The translations under genes and the position numbers were made by a program. Shown one piece after another: positions 55,033 to 63,402 of a DNA stretch of 64,000 bases. Source of the stretch: Alphaproteobacteria bacterium (lineage in GTDB: Bacteria > Pseudomonadota > Alphaproteobacteria > Sphingomonadales > Emcibacteraceae); assembly GCA_030428615.1 (NCBI GenBank), contig JAUIDN010000006.1, positions 83,530 through 147,529 on the forward strand. The letters are read 5' to 3'. The notes under the pieces are model-generated. The model was not told the DNA's origin and searched no databases. It saw only the letters and a list, made by a program, of their open reading frames with translations. Position 1 is the first letter of the stretch. Every line of letters starts with the position of its first letter.

Positions 55033-56925
55033 TCACTGATAATGGTTCAAACGAGCCTCTGTCGCCTCAATTATTTTTTTTAGCAATTCAGAATATGAAA
55101 ATCCGGCAAAGGATGCCATAAGGTTCAATTTTCCGTCCCAGCACCATCCCGGGTTGGGATTGACTTCCAGAAGTTTGAGATTGCCGTCTGCATCTTCACG
55201 AAAATCAAACCGCGCATAGTCACGACACCCAAGCCGCTCAAATAAAATAGCTGACCAGTTTATAAGGCTACGCTGGCTTTCGTCCTCCAAATTCGCCTTC
55301 TTGTATTTAATATCGTTCCAATATGGTGATAGTGGATCCCATTTTGATTCGTATCCAAGTATCCGGGGAAGCTTGCCGTCCAGATTATCATAATCCACTT
55401 CCAATATCGGTAAAGGTGTTAACCCGCTGGCTGAATTTCCGATAAGTCCGATACTGTATTCCCTACCAGTCAGAAATTCCTGAACCAGAATAGACGTTCT
55501 GGGCATCTGTTCTCTTAAAGAAGATATATATTCTATTGCCTCTTCTGCGGAGTTTACAACTGCTTTAGAAGTAATCCCTATACTGCTGTCGCCTTCGCAC
55601 GGTTTTATCAGTGCCGGCAGAACAGACGGTATCGTTACCATCTGATCGTCAGGCCCAAAATAAGTTTCAAGTGGTACAGGAATATCACACGATGTGGCAA
55701 TAGAACGTACAATTGCTTTATTGTAACAGATTGCCAATGATTGCGGACTTGCACCACTATATGTCACACCCTGCATTTCCAGTAGCGCCGGTACATGCAT
55801 TTCCATGGTGGGTTTGTTCTGAAATCCCTCATCACATAAGTTCGGTACGAAGTCTGACTTTAATTTACCCAACACCTGCTGCATATCTGCATGATGGTTG
55901 ATATACTGGAACTTGTAACCGGGAATCTCTGCGAGTGCTGATTTCAGTTTTTCAATAGTCTCCAAATCTTCCTGATTAAACTTTCCGTCCAATTTAACAC
56001 TGTCCGGCAAGTCTGGGTCACCAAGCAGTACAGTTACATTCCTTTGTAGTTTTAGTTCATTGTATTTTTCTTTAGACTTTATGGGAGCAAGTGCAGATAC
56101 GAAATTCCGTCGAGCCATCATCCCCAGATCTTCGTCGCGCGTTGAAATTGCCACAAGATCATTATGAATAGCAACATTGTGGAATCCCACCTCCTCCAAC
56201 AATTGACAAATGAGCTCTTTGGAATAAAGCCGTTCAGCATAAAACTGGTCCGCGATTACACCGCGTTCCGCATGAACAACTACTTCACGACTTATTAACC
56301 TGTCCCTGTTTTTCGACAATGATCGTTCACGACAGACAAATTGGTTTTTATCAATCCATTCCCAAGACCGCGGCTCAAAATTTTCTTTCATCCAATCGCC
56401 ATCCGTTAAGTCCAGGACCAATTGCCCCCCAGACTTAAGAACTCTTTTGATTGCCGTCAGAACAGCTACATCATCTTCCTGTCGATCAAAATAACCAAAA
56501 GAATTTCCCATCATGATCACACAGTCTTGAGAGCTGTTTGCCAGTGAAAACCGCCTGGCATCTCCTTCCTTAAAATTAATTTTAAGAAAAGCGGCCTTTG
56601 CTCTTTTTCTGGCTAAACGGATCAAATAACCTGATCTGTCGATGCCCGTTAAATAATTGTATCCACGGCGAGCCAGCTCAATGCTATGCCTACCCTGTCC
56701 GCAACAAAGATCCAGTATCCTGCCGTTTTTGTTAAGATCGATAACACTGGCAAGCAGATTAATTTCCATTTTTGTATTTGCTTCATTCTCAACCACATCC
56801 CCATCTGTGCTAAGATAAACAGCATTAAAGAGCGTTCTCCACCATTCATCTGGCAAATGGCGCTCCAAATCAGATAGCGGGCCGAGAGTTCGTTGTGTTG
56901 CATTTGCGTCCTGAATTGATTGCAT
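55033..56925 (-). CDS. SAM methyltransferase fused to D-Ala-D-Ala-ligase-like ATP-grasp enzyme
   Basis: 630-residue two-part enzyme. Residues about 35-255: class I methyltransferase with motif I RILDLCCGQGRH (69-80), acidic ribose ligand in LTGIDRS, DARRF and GGQLVLDLTDGDW. Residues about 290-630: D-Ala-D-Ala-ligase-like, with N-lobe NLCDEGFQN, EMHVPALLEMQGVTYSGASPQSLAICYNK, nucleotide lysine ALIKPCEGDSSIGI, VQEFLTGREYSIGLI, and Mg/ATP residues YARFDF and LLEVNPNPG (585-593). It should join a carboxylate to an amine through acyl phosphate and methylate substrate or product. GGAG is 8 bases before ATG. Divergent from an M42 peptidase. Not a peptidoglycan ligase by context. Confidence 0.9.
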   Translation of the reverse strand: MQSIQDANATQRTLGPLSDLERHLPDEWWRTLFNAVYLSTDGDVVENEANTKMEINLLASVIDLNKNGRILDLCCGQGRHSIELARRGYNYLTGIDRSGYLIRLARKRAKAAFLKINFKEGDARRFSLANSSQDCVIMMGNSFGYFDRQEDDVAVLTAIKRVLKSGGQLVLDLTDGDWMKENFEPRSWEWIDKNQFVCRERSLSKNRDRLISREVVVHAERGVIADQFYAERLYSKELICQLLEEVGFHNVAIHNDLVAISTRDEDLGMMARRNFVSALAPIKSKEKYNELKLQRNVTVLLGDPDLPDSVKLDGKFNQEDLETIEKLKSALAEIPGYKFQYINHHADMQQVLGKLKSDFVPNLCDEGFQNKPTMEMHVPALLEMQGVTYSGASPQSLAICYNKAIVRSIATSCDIPVPLETYFGPDDQMVTIPSVLPALIKPCEGDSSIGITSKAVVNSAEEAIEYISSLREQMPRTSILVQEFLTGREYSIGLIGNSASGLTPLPILEVDYDNLDGKLPRILGYESKWDPLSPYWNDIKYKKANLEDESQRSLINWSAILFERLGCRDYARFDFREDADGNLKLLEVNPNPGWCWDGKLNLMASFAGFSYSELLKKIIEATEARLNHYQ

Positions 56926-57000
56926 TTAGATACTCCGTTTTAATATTGTCATTATCCACTTGTTTTTCCGACAAATTCAACCGTGTAATAAACGAATTAT

Positions 57001-57021
57001 AATATTTGACTAGCAAATATT
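57001..57021. promoter_or_regulatory. Candidate operator between the ATP-grasp and M42 genes
   Basis: Inverted repeat AATATTTG - 5 bases - CAAATATT. It directly abuts the minus-strand box TATAAT (56996-57001), 71 bases upstream of the fusion gene. A related half-site pair, CAAATAT / ATATTTTG, occurs at 58236-58252 before the small peptide gene. Could be a shared regulator site; by-eye pattern in an AT-rich tract. Confidence 0.35.
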
Positions 57022-57144
57022 TCTTATGAAATTTATGCAATAATTAAATAGATAATGGTCATGAAAGATATTAATATGATATTGGTTTCAAGCTGTATTA
57101 GGTTAATCAAAATTGCTCCATAATTAATTTACGAGTTATACAAA

Positions 57145-58182
57145 ATGAATAAATTCGAAGACCTATTAAAATCGCTTATTCGATGCCCGAGCGTCGTGGG
57201 CGCAGAGCATTCTTTTTTTCGCGAACTCGAGCGGGAGTTACATTTTCGAGGTGCAAAGGTCACGTGGTATGAGGGGCTTCTGGTTGCTGAAGGTAACGAC
57301 CCAAAGTCTGTTATGTTTTCCGCTCATATTGACCGTCATGGATTAATGTGCACCGGACCGGATGAATACCAATACGCCGCCTTCATTGCTGGCAGTAGAT
57401 CTGATTTATTGGGTAACTCAGTTTCAGAACAACTTATGCTTAAAATACTCGACCGCTTTCAGGATACTAACGCTTACGCCTATGAACCATGGTCAGGTTC
57501 ATATCTTGGGAGTGGGTCTATAAAAAACACATATATTTGTGAAAAGCGAAATAACCTGACATTTGAATTGGAAAATATGTCACATCTTGTTGCTGGAACA
57601 CCGGTGGCATTTGTCGATCGCCTGGAAGTTACAGATAAAACCTATAGTGGTCAGCTCGATAATGTTTTGACAGCCGCCTGCCTTGTACATCTGTTTGATC
57701 TTGGCTTTCAGGGCACAGCATTTTTCACCGCTCAGGAAGAGGCTGGAAAAAGCTGGCGATATCTCCTCGAATGGTTTAGAAGATTTGGCACAAAACAGAA
57801 TAACCTGATTGTGGTTGATACAAGTCCATTTAATGAGGACGAGGTGAATAATCAACAACTGGTCCTAAGATATAAAGACGTTAATGCGACATTCAACAAA
57901 CACCTAACGGATAAAATTGCAGAAATATGCAATAATAGAGGTATTAGCTACCGATTTAAGGATCAGTATGTCGAAAAACAAAATGAATTTCTTATAAGTG
58001 AAGGTCTAAAACCAAATTCAATCGGCAGCACAGAAATGGGACGCATCATAGCGTCATCGGATGGCCTTGTGGACGGCACAACGATACAGATACCAACAAG
58101 CGGTTACCATACCCTTCGTGAAACGGCATCAATATCATCATGTCGCGATTTCCTTAATATTCTGCAGGCTCTTTACCAATGA
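57145..58182 (+). CDS. M42-type (glutamyl aminopeptidase-like) metallopeptidase
   Basis: 345-residue cytosolic zinc peptidase. All five expected metal or catalytic positions can be seen: H61 and D63 in FSAHIDRHG, bridging D172 in GQLDNVLTA, catalytic E198 and ligand E199 in FTAQEEAG, D225 in VVDTSP and H322 in PTSGYHTLRE. The EE pair and the central Asp fit family M42 better than M20. Length equals M42 enzymes. It diverges from the ligase-methyltransferase gene. In NAGGN osmolyte loci an M42 peptidase accompanies the ATP-grasp ligase, presumably to degrade the dipeptide; the same division of work is inferred here. Confidence 0.88.
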   Translation: MNKFEDLLKSLIRCPSVVGAEHSFFRELERELHFRGAKVTWYEGLLVAEGNDPKSVMFSAHIDRHGLMCTGPDEYQYAAFIAGSRSDLLGNSVSEQLMLKILDRFQDTNAYAYEPWSGSYLGSGSIKNTYICEKRNNLTFELENMSHLVAGTPVAFVDRLEVTDKTYSGQLDNVLTAACLVHLFDLGFQGTAFFTAQEEAGKSWRYLLEWFRRFGTKQNNLIVVDTSPFNEDEVNNQQLVLRYKDVNATFNKHLTDKIAEICNNRGISYRFKDQYVEKQNEFLISEGLKPNSIGSTEMGRIIASSDGLVDGTTIQIPTSGYHTLRETASISSCRDFLNILQALYQ

Positions 58183-58300
58183 GGTCAGTTATATATTTAA
58201 TAAATAAATATAATATATATAAAATATTCGTTTTTCAAATATATATATTTTGATATTATTTAGGTTGAGATTAACATTGAGTCGTTTTTGGAGAAGGACG

Positions 58301-58501
58301 ATGAGACACGGCAAATTGGAAAAATCGACGGATACTTACATTCGCAAAAGTAAGGATTATTACGATTATGGAGAATTTGATGACGATTACCTTCATGATC
58401 TGATGGAAGAAAAAAATAATAGTCTGACCAAACGTCATCGCCCACCCCGAAAGAATGCACGACACGCTCGCGCATTTGATAATTACGGTAAGGACTATTA
58501 G
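58301..58501 (+). CDS. Small Tyr-rich charged peptide next to the ligase/peptidase pair
   Basis: 66 residues. No signal or helix of membrane length, so cytosolic. N-terminal half has many Tyr and Asp (KSKDYYDYGEFDDDYLHDLMEE), the C-terminal half is basic (TKRHRPPRKNARHARAF), and it ends DNYGKDY. GGAG / AAGGA 7-11 bases before ATG 58301 decides the start; the reading from 58250 has no ribosome site and contains hydrophobic residues of another character. No family recognised. Position after the M42 gene (118 bases) and before a terminator suggests it belongs to the same locus, as substrate, carrier or regulator. Confidence 0.65.
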   Translation: MRHGKLEKSTDTYIRKSKDYYDYGEFDDDYLHDLMEEKNNSLTKRHRPPRKNARHARAFDNYGKDY

Positions 58502-58525
58502 CAAGTTCACAATTTGCTGGGATGG

Positions 58526-58587
58526 CAAGCCGCTCTTTTATGCCCGATATTGATCTATCCAGGGCATTTCTGAGCGGCTTGTTTTAT
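58526..58587 (+). terminator. Nested-hairpin terminator
   Basis: Outer arms CAAGCCGCTC (58526-58535) and GAGCGGCTTG (58572-58581) enclose an inner hairpin TGCCC / GGGCA (58541-58545, 58562-58566); TTTTAT follows on the plus strand. It ends the small-peptide transcript. Confidence 0.7.
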
Positions 58588-58602
58588 ATGGATCAGCTCG
58601 CA

Positions 58603-59364
58603 TTAAAATCTTAAAGACAGGCAACTGAGCCCACCGTCCAGCTTCTGAAACTCGGATACATCCACTTCCCTGACCTTATAACCTGCCTTCTTGACCGCAT
58701 CCACCGCGCCTGGATGCCCCTTCGGGATTAACACTGTCCCATTAATCCATACACTATTCGCCGCATAACTTTCGGATTGGTCAATTTCTATGATATTGAA
58801 TTTTTGAAATTCAGGCTTGGTCAGGAATTCACCGCAAGCCAAAAGATTATTGTCTTCCAGATACCCCAGACCTGTTTTTAAGTGTAACACTTCCGACATT
58901 GTGACCACAGAACCAGACATCCCATATTTCTCAAGGATGGAAATCATCTCCTCCGCCCCTTCCTGATTGGTTCGTTCTGAAAGCCCAATGTAATAATGAT
59001 CGCCAACCATCATGATATCCCCTGCTTCGATCTGGCCGGGCGAGGCAATTTTTTCTACGTTTTCGTAAAAACTTCTGACTGCTTTTTCAATATACTCCAC
59101 TTCACCACGACGGCTGGGCGCACCGGGATTGGTCAAAATAGCGCAATGTGGTGTCATAAGCGCAACGTCCTCAACAAAACAACTGTCCGGGTACTCTTCG
59201 CAGGCGTCAAGCACGGTTACTTCAAGTCCGCATTCTTTTAATGCGTTGATGTAATCTTTATGTTGTGCCAATGCCTTTTCATAATCCGGCATTCCAAGAT
59301 CAGCATCAGAAAGACCATCAATCATTGCCCGGCAGGGTGTTCGTGTAATTGCATATTTAAACAT
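58603..59364 (-). CDS. ddaH: Dimethylargininase (N(G),N(G)-dimethylarginine dimethylaminohydrolase)
   Basis: 253-residue amidinotransferase-fold enzyme that hydrolyses methylated arginine to citrulline and methylamine. Start MFKYAITRTPC (59364) is the family start; the frame continues upstream without character. Catalytic Cys in KLDGGLSCLSLRF at the C-terminus, His in VLHLKTGLGYLEDN, and EDVALMTPHCAILTNPGAPSRRGE, all DDAH marks. It overlaps the racemase gene by 8 bases. Arginine deiminase is excluded by the short length. Confidence 0.93.
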   Translation of the reverse strand: MFKYAITRTPCRAMIDGLSDADLGMPDYEKALAQHKDYINALKECGLEVTVLDACEEYPDSCFVEDVALMTPHCAILTNPGAPSRRGEVEYIEKAVRSFYENVEKIASPGQIEAGDIMMVGDHYYIGLSERTNQEGAEEMISILEKYGMSGSVVTMSEVLHLKTGLGYLEDNNLLACGEFLTKPEFQKFNIIEIDQSESYAANSVWINGTVLIPKGHPGAVDAVKKAGYKVREVDVSEFQKLDGGLSCLSLRF

Positions 59365-60085
59365 TGTCACTTTTTCTTTCCTTATTGGCCCTCCGGTCTG
59401 TCGCTCTTTCGACCGCCTTCTGTGCATGAATCGCCGTCGTATCGAGCAGCGGCACATATGTGTCTTTCGGCTCAACCAGCATCGTTATTTCCGTACATCC
59501 AAGTATCACCGCCTCCGCCCCATCATCAGCGAGCTTTTCAATGATCCTCAGATATTCAATCTTTGACTGTTCCGATATTTTACCAAGACAGAGTTCATGA
59601 TAAATCACGTCGTGAATAATTTTACGGTCTTCATCGTCGGGAACAATCACATCGATGCCGTGTGCATCACTTAAACGGCCTTTGTAAAAGGGTCTCTCCA
59701 TCGTAAAATTCGTTCCTAATAATCCGACGGTTTTTAATCCGCCCTCCTTTATCACTTCCGCTGTCGTATCTGCGATATGCAAAATAGGCAAATTTATGTG
59801 CGGTTCCATCTGTGGCACAAATTCGTGCATCGTATTGGTGCAGATAAGAAGAAAATCCGCTCCTGCTGCCTCAATCCGTTTGGCACCATCAATCATGATA
59901 TTTGCACTACCTTCCAGGTCGCCCGCATGCTGCATTTCTTCCACGGGTGCAAAATCAACGCTATACATGGCTATTTTAGCGCTATGAAGTCCACCAAGGG
60001 TGTTTTTCACTCCTTCGTTGATGTCCCGGTAATATAGGGCAGTGCTTTCCCAGCTCATGCCGCCCAGAAGACCAATTATTTTCAT
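59357..60085 (-). CDS. Aspartate/glutamate racemase family protein (copy 2)
   Basis: 242 residues. Cofactor-free racemase fold: GLLGGMSWESTALYYRDINE start, first catalytic Cys in LLICTNTMHEFVP, second in AVILGCTEITMLVE. It equals the YgeA/AspR type in length and motifs. It interconverts D- and L-Asp, Glu or another amino acid. AAGGA is 6 bases before ATG. Middle gene of the operon racemase-racemase-ddaH. Confidence 0.92.
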   Translation of the reverse strand: MKIIGLLGGMSWESTALYYRDINEGVKNTLGGLHSAKIAMYSVDFAPVEEMQHAGDLEGSANIMIDGAKRIEAAGADFLLICTNTMHEFVPQMEPHINLPILHIADTTAEVIKEGGLKTVGLLGTNFTMERPFYKGRLSDAHGIDVIVPDDEDRKIIHDVIYHELCLGKISEQSKIEYLRIIEKLADDGAEAVILGCTEITMLVEPKDTYVPLLDTTAIHAQKAVERATDRRANKERKSDNV

Positions 60086-60094
60086 CTGAATTCC

Positions 60095-60784
60095 TTATTC
60101 AAGTGCCATTTTCACTGCTGCTTTTGAATGGATAAGTGTTGTATCATACAGCGGTATGCTCGCCTCTCCATCCTCGATTAATATACCAATCTCTGTACAC
60201 CCAAGAATGGCGGCTTGCGCGCCACGATCTTTTAAATCATCGATCATACGTCTATAATCATTTTTTGATGTCTCCAAAAGTTGCCCCATACATATTTCAT
60301 CAATGATTTCATGAACCCTAAATCGGTCACTGCTATCGGGTACCACCACCTCAAGCCCGAATTGATCAGTCAGGTACCCTTTATAATAATCCTGCTCCAT
60401 GGTAAAGGTGGTCCCCAACAGCCCCACTTTTTTTATGCCATTTGCCACAAGTGCCTCACCCGTTGCATCTGCAATATGAAGAAGGGGAATGTTAATATGA
60501 TCCCTTACGGCAGGCGCATTCTTATGCATGGTGTTGGAACAAATAAGCATAAAGTCTGCACCCGCTGCTTCGATGGTTTTTGCACCTTCAACCAATACCT
60601 CGCTGATCTCCTGCCACCGCCCGGCTTGCATCATTGCCTCTAGTTCAGAAAATTCAAGGCTGTTAAGAATGATTTTAGCGCTATGATAACCACCGAGCGT
60701 CTTTTTTATTTCTTCATTGATTGCACGGTAATAAATGGCTGTACTTTCCCAACTCATGCCGCCTAACAGACCGATTGTTTTCAT
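60095..60784 (-). CDS. Aspartate/glutamate racemase family protein (copy 1)
   Basis: 229 residues, tandem paralogue of the following gene. TIGLLGGMSWESTAIYYRAINEE, Cys in MLICSNTMHKNAP and AAILGCTEIGILIE. ATG 60784 is used because AGGA lies 7-8 bases upstream; the frame upstream lacks family residues. Two catalytic Cys are both present, so both copies should be active, perhaps on different substrates. Spacing to the next gene is 9 bases. Confidence 0.92.
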   Translation of the reverse strand: MKTIGLLGGMSWESTAIYYRAINEEIKKTLGGYHSAKIILNSLEFSELEAMMQAGRWQEISEVLVEGAKTIEAAGADFMLICSNTMHKNAPAVRDHINIPLLHIADATGEALVANGIKKVGLLGTTFTMEQDYYKGYLTDQFGLEVVVPDSSDRFRVHEIIDEICMGQLLETSKNDYRRMIDDLKDRGAQAAILGCTEIGILIEDGEASIPLYDTTLIHSKAAVKMALE

Positions 60785-60898
60785 CCTGTTTCCTGCCAAT
60801 GTCTTTTCCACATCATTGCCTCACGTTAAGCAAATCCTTTGTCCGGGTCAACGGCCAGTTCAGTGTCTCCTTTAATTTAAGCATGCGGCACGGGTTAG

Positions 60899-61774
60899 TT
60901 ATTTCTGGCGAATGATAACCCAAAGCCCCGCAAGCGTTATCAGTGCTCCCGGTACCGATAACGGCGCAGGCCATTCCGATATAACAATCCCACCGATCAG
61001 CGCGGCCCAGATGGGTGTCAGCAGCGTTAGTGATGCCGTCGTGACAGAAGACAATTTTGTGGCGGCAATACCAAAAAAAAGTGTTGGTATCGCCGTGGAA
61101 ACGAAACCCAAAGCACAAAGTAAATAGATATCGTTCATTGATAAATTTATCGAAAAAGAGGGATCATTCACATATACCATTCCCCCACCCAGCATTATTC
61201 CGTAGCAGAATGTGACGAATGTCAGGGATAAAATTTTTATCGGTCTGTTTTGCACCGTCCGGCGCCGAAGACCAAAAGCGAATATCGCCGATACAATAGC
61301 CGCCGCAAATGCAAATAAATTCCCTGTTACACGCTGACTGCCAATTGCCCCCAAAGATGGAACCAGAAAAGCAGCCAGTCCAAGAACGGTTATTACTGCT
61401 CCAATAACAGCGGGACGCGAAATTTTTTCTCCGTAAAACCGTCCAAGTAGCATGACAATAAGCGGCGTTAATCCAACAATCAAAACCACTTCGGCAATCG
61501 TGGAACGCACAAATGCTTCCGTGGCAAATATGTAGTATAACGCCATCAACAATGCGATTGGCGTTTGAAATGCCTGAAACAGTGCCTTTTTATCGCGGAT
61601 CACAAAAGGAAGCAAAATAATGGTTGCGACCACCAATCGACCAAAGATAATCATACTTGACGATTGAATTTCAAGCAGGCGGATCAAAACGCCCGTGAGA
61701 GCCCACCCGAAAGTGGCGAATAACGCGTATAAAAGACCCTGGAATTGCTCGTTATCGTGATCAGAAGAAGACAT
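60899..61774 (-). CDS. EamA/DMT-family transporter
   Basis: 291 residues with ten hydrophobic helices in two repeated EamA halves (about 10-140 and 150-285), e.g. LLYALFATFGWALTGVLIRLLE and ALGFVSTAIPTLFFGIAATKLSSVTTASLTLLTPIWAALIGGIVISE, a typical EamA end. It exports metabolites or amino acids by proton antiport; the substrate is unknown. It starts 14 bases after a DinB-like gene, so they are probably one operon, and precedes the racemase genes by 114 bases in the same direction. Confidence 0.9.
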   Translation of the reverse strand: MSSSDHDNEQFQGLLYALFATFGWALTGVLIRLLEIQSSSMIIFGRLVVATIILLPFVIRDKKALFQAFQTPIALLMALYYIFATEAFVRSTIAEVVLIVGLTPLIVMLLGRFYGEKISRPAVIGAVITVLGLAAFLVPSLGAIGSQRVTGNLFAFAAAIVSAIFAFGLRRRTVQNRPIKILSLTFVTFCYGIMLGGGMVYVNDPSFSINLSMNDIYLLCALGFVSTAIPTLFFGIAATKLSSVTTASLTLLTPIWAALIGGIVISEWPAPLSVPGALITLAGLWVIIRQK

Positions 61775-61788
61775 ACATTTGCATGGAA

Positions 61789-62322
61789 TTATGCCATTTC
61801 ACTTTGTGGAAAATTAAAAAATGCCGTAGGATTCATATCGCCCTGCCGCATATAGGTATCAATGTTGCCAAGATGATAGGCATAATGCGCATACATTGCC
61901 CATAAAAATCCCATAGCGCTATATTCACCGCCCTGAAACCAGACAGTCTTGCTTAGCTGTTCCGCTTTCATTTCTGAAAGCATTTTCATGCAATTTTCAT
62001 GAATTTCGCGCCCCATAGCGATGAAGTCGCCATCATATACGTCGTTAGTAAGTTTCTTATTAATCGGCAATGGGATTTCACCACCGTCCTCGACTTCCAG
62101 CAACGATCTCACGAACCCATCTTCCGAAGTCGTCAGATGAACATAAAGCCCTTTTATGGTTATATTTTCAAGACGATCACCAAAACTTACCCCCGGCCCA
62201 TCAATGGGAATCCATTCATATTTATCTTCGGGTGTTTTATGGATATAGGTTTCAACAAAATCAAAGAGCCGGTCAAACATGATCAGAAACCGGTCAAATT
62301 CGCTCATAGGCATGATGGACAT
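61789..62322 (-). CDS. DinB-like four-helix protein
   Basis: 177 residues. Helical protein with the metal-binding His triad of DinB/YfiT folds: H in GLYVHLTTSED and the pair in MYAHYAYHLGNIDTYM. Such proteins are metal-dependent enzymes or thiol transferases (bacillithiol or mycothiol) or stress proteins of unknown role; no low-molecular thiol can be inferred. AGGAGAG is present before the ATG. It is co-directional with the EamA gene. Confidence 0.8.
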   Translation of the reverse strand: MSIMPMSEFDRFLIMFDRLFDFVETYIHKTPEDKYEWIPIDGPGVSFGDRLENITIKGLYVHLTTSEDGFVRSLLEVEDGGEIPLPINKKLTNDVYDGDFIAMGREIHENCMKMLSEMKAEQLSKTVWFQGGEYSAMGFLWAMYAHYAYHLGNIDTYMRQGDMNPTAFFNFPQSEMA

Positions 62323-62399
62323 TTTTTAGCTCTCCTGAATTAGGATCAATAATATCGGCCACTATTTCACATAAGATGAAAAATGCAAGTAAAAGGCAT

Positions 62400-62430
62400 A
62401 AAAAACCCGAAGGATATTATCCTTCGGGTT
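62400..62430 (-). terminator. Rho-independent terminator
   Basis: Minus-strand hairpin with arms AACCCGAAGGAT / ATCCTTCGGGTT (62404-62415, 62419-62430), loop of 3, followed by TTTTTT. It ends the dienelactone hydrolase gene. Confidence 0.85.
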
Positions 62431-62449
62431 CATAGATAGTAGGTCAACG

Positions 62450-63340
62450 TTATTTTAGTTTCTGATTGAAAAACAGCATGGTTTGCTCCCATGCTTCTTT
62501 AGCGCTTTTTTCCTCGTAGCGCGCCTCATTACTATCGTTATTAAACGCGTGCTGCGCCCCCCACCATATTTTTAGATCATAATCTATCTTTGATGCCTCC
62601 AGATCAGCTCTATACTGCGGGATAAAAGCCATCTGACGCGTATCCATTTCCGCGTAATGCATCATCATAGGCACACGAATTTTTGGCACGTCCTCCGCCG
62701 ATGGTCGACCGCCGTAATAAACAACTGCCGCATCAAGGTTTTCAGAACCGACCGCCATGCGCCCCGACATGGAACCACCCCAGCAAAAACCGACACACCC
62801 GACTTTACCGGTTGAATCTTCATGTCCCGCCAGATAATCAATCGCCTTCAAGAAGGTCTGCCTTGCTTCTTCGCCATCAAGTTGACGGATCATCTCCCGG
62901 CCTTCATCATCGTTAGCAGCCCGGCGTCCAAGTAACGATACCGCATCCGGAGCCAAAACCACATAGCCTTCAAGTGCGACCCGGCGGGCCACATCCATTA
63001 TATGACCATTCAACCCACGGTTTTCATGAATGACAACGACGCAAGGTAACTTATCCGTTACGCCCTTCGGTTTTACGAAATATCCGTATACATCTTTACC
63101 AGCCACCTTTAACGCGACATCATTGGTTTCAAGGCGATCATCATTCGGTTGAGTAATCATCGCTTCTGCGTTATTTTCCAGGGCTGGTAAAATACTGTTC
63201 GCAGTTACCATCCCCCCGACCATAAAGGACAGGTTTTTCATAAATTTACGCCGATCCCCATCACCATGAGTGAAGTCGTGATAAAGATTAATTACATCCT
63301 GTGTGATAACGCTTTTATCAATTCTTATATTTTGATCCAT
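62450..63340 (-). CDS. Dienelactone hydrolase family protein, probably exported
   Basis: 296 residues. Residues about 30-60 (GDRRKFMKNLSFMVGGMVTANSILPALENNAEA) form a Tat-like signal with RRKFM, preceded by an unusually long 29-residue lead (DQNIRIDKSVITQDVINLYHDF). Hydrolase core: VVVIHENRGLNGHIMDVARR, nucleophile Cys in VGFCWGGSMSG, acid in HYAEMDTRQ, His in WWGAQHAFNND. The Cys nucleophile is the dienelactone hydrolase mark. The long lead before the RR is found in several such proteins of the family. AGGA before ATG. Confidence 0.87.
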   Translation of the reverse strand: MDQNIRIDKSVITQDVINLYHDFTHGDGDRRKFMKNLSFMVGGMVTANSILPALENNAEAMITQPNDDRLETNDVALKVAGKDVYGYFVKPKGVTDKLPCVVVIHENRGLNGHIMDVARRVALEGYVVLAPDAVSLLGRRAANDDEGREMIRQLDGEEARQTFLKAIDYLAGHEDSTGKVGCVGFCWGGSMSGRMAVGSENLDAAVVYYGGRPSAEDVPKIRVPMMMHYAEMDTRQMAFIPQYRADLEASKIDYDLKIWWGAQHAFNNDSNEARYEEKSAKEAWEQTMLFFNQKLK

Positions 63341-63402
63341 TTGATTATTCCTGCAAATTTGTTGCTAATCAACTGGTGTAGAAGTCTCCCCAGACTCTAA
63401 AA

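Noticed and set aside
55033..56925. Second peptidoglycan D-Ala-D-Ala ligase (ddl)
   Set aside because: The fused methyltransferase, the atypical LLEVNPNPG end and the neighbouring M42 peptidase do not fit cell-wall synthesis; no mur genes are nearby.
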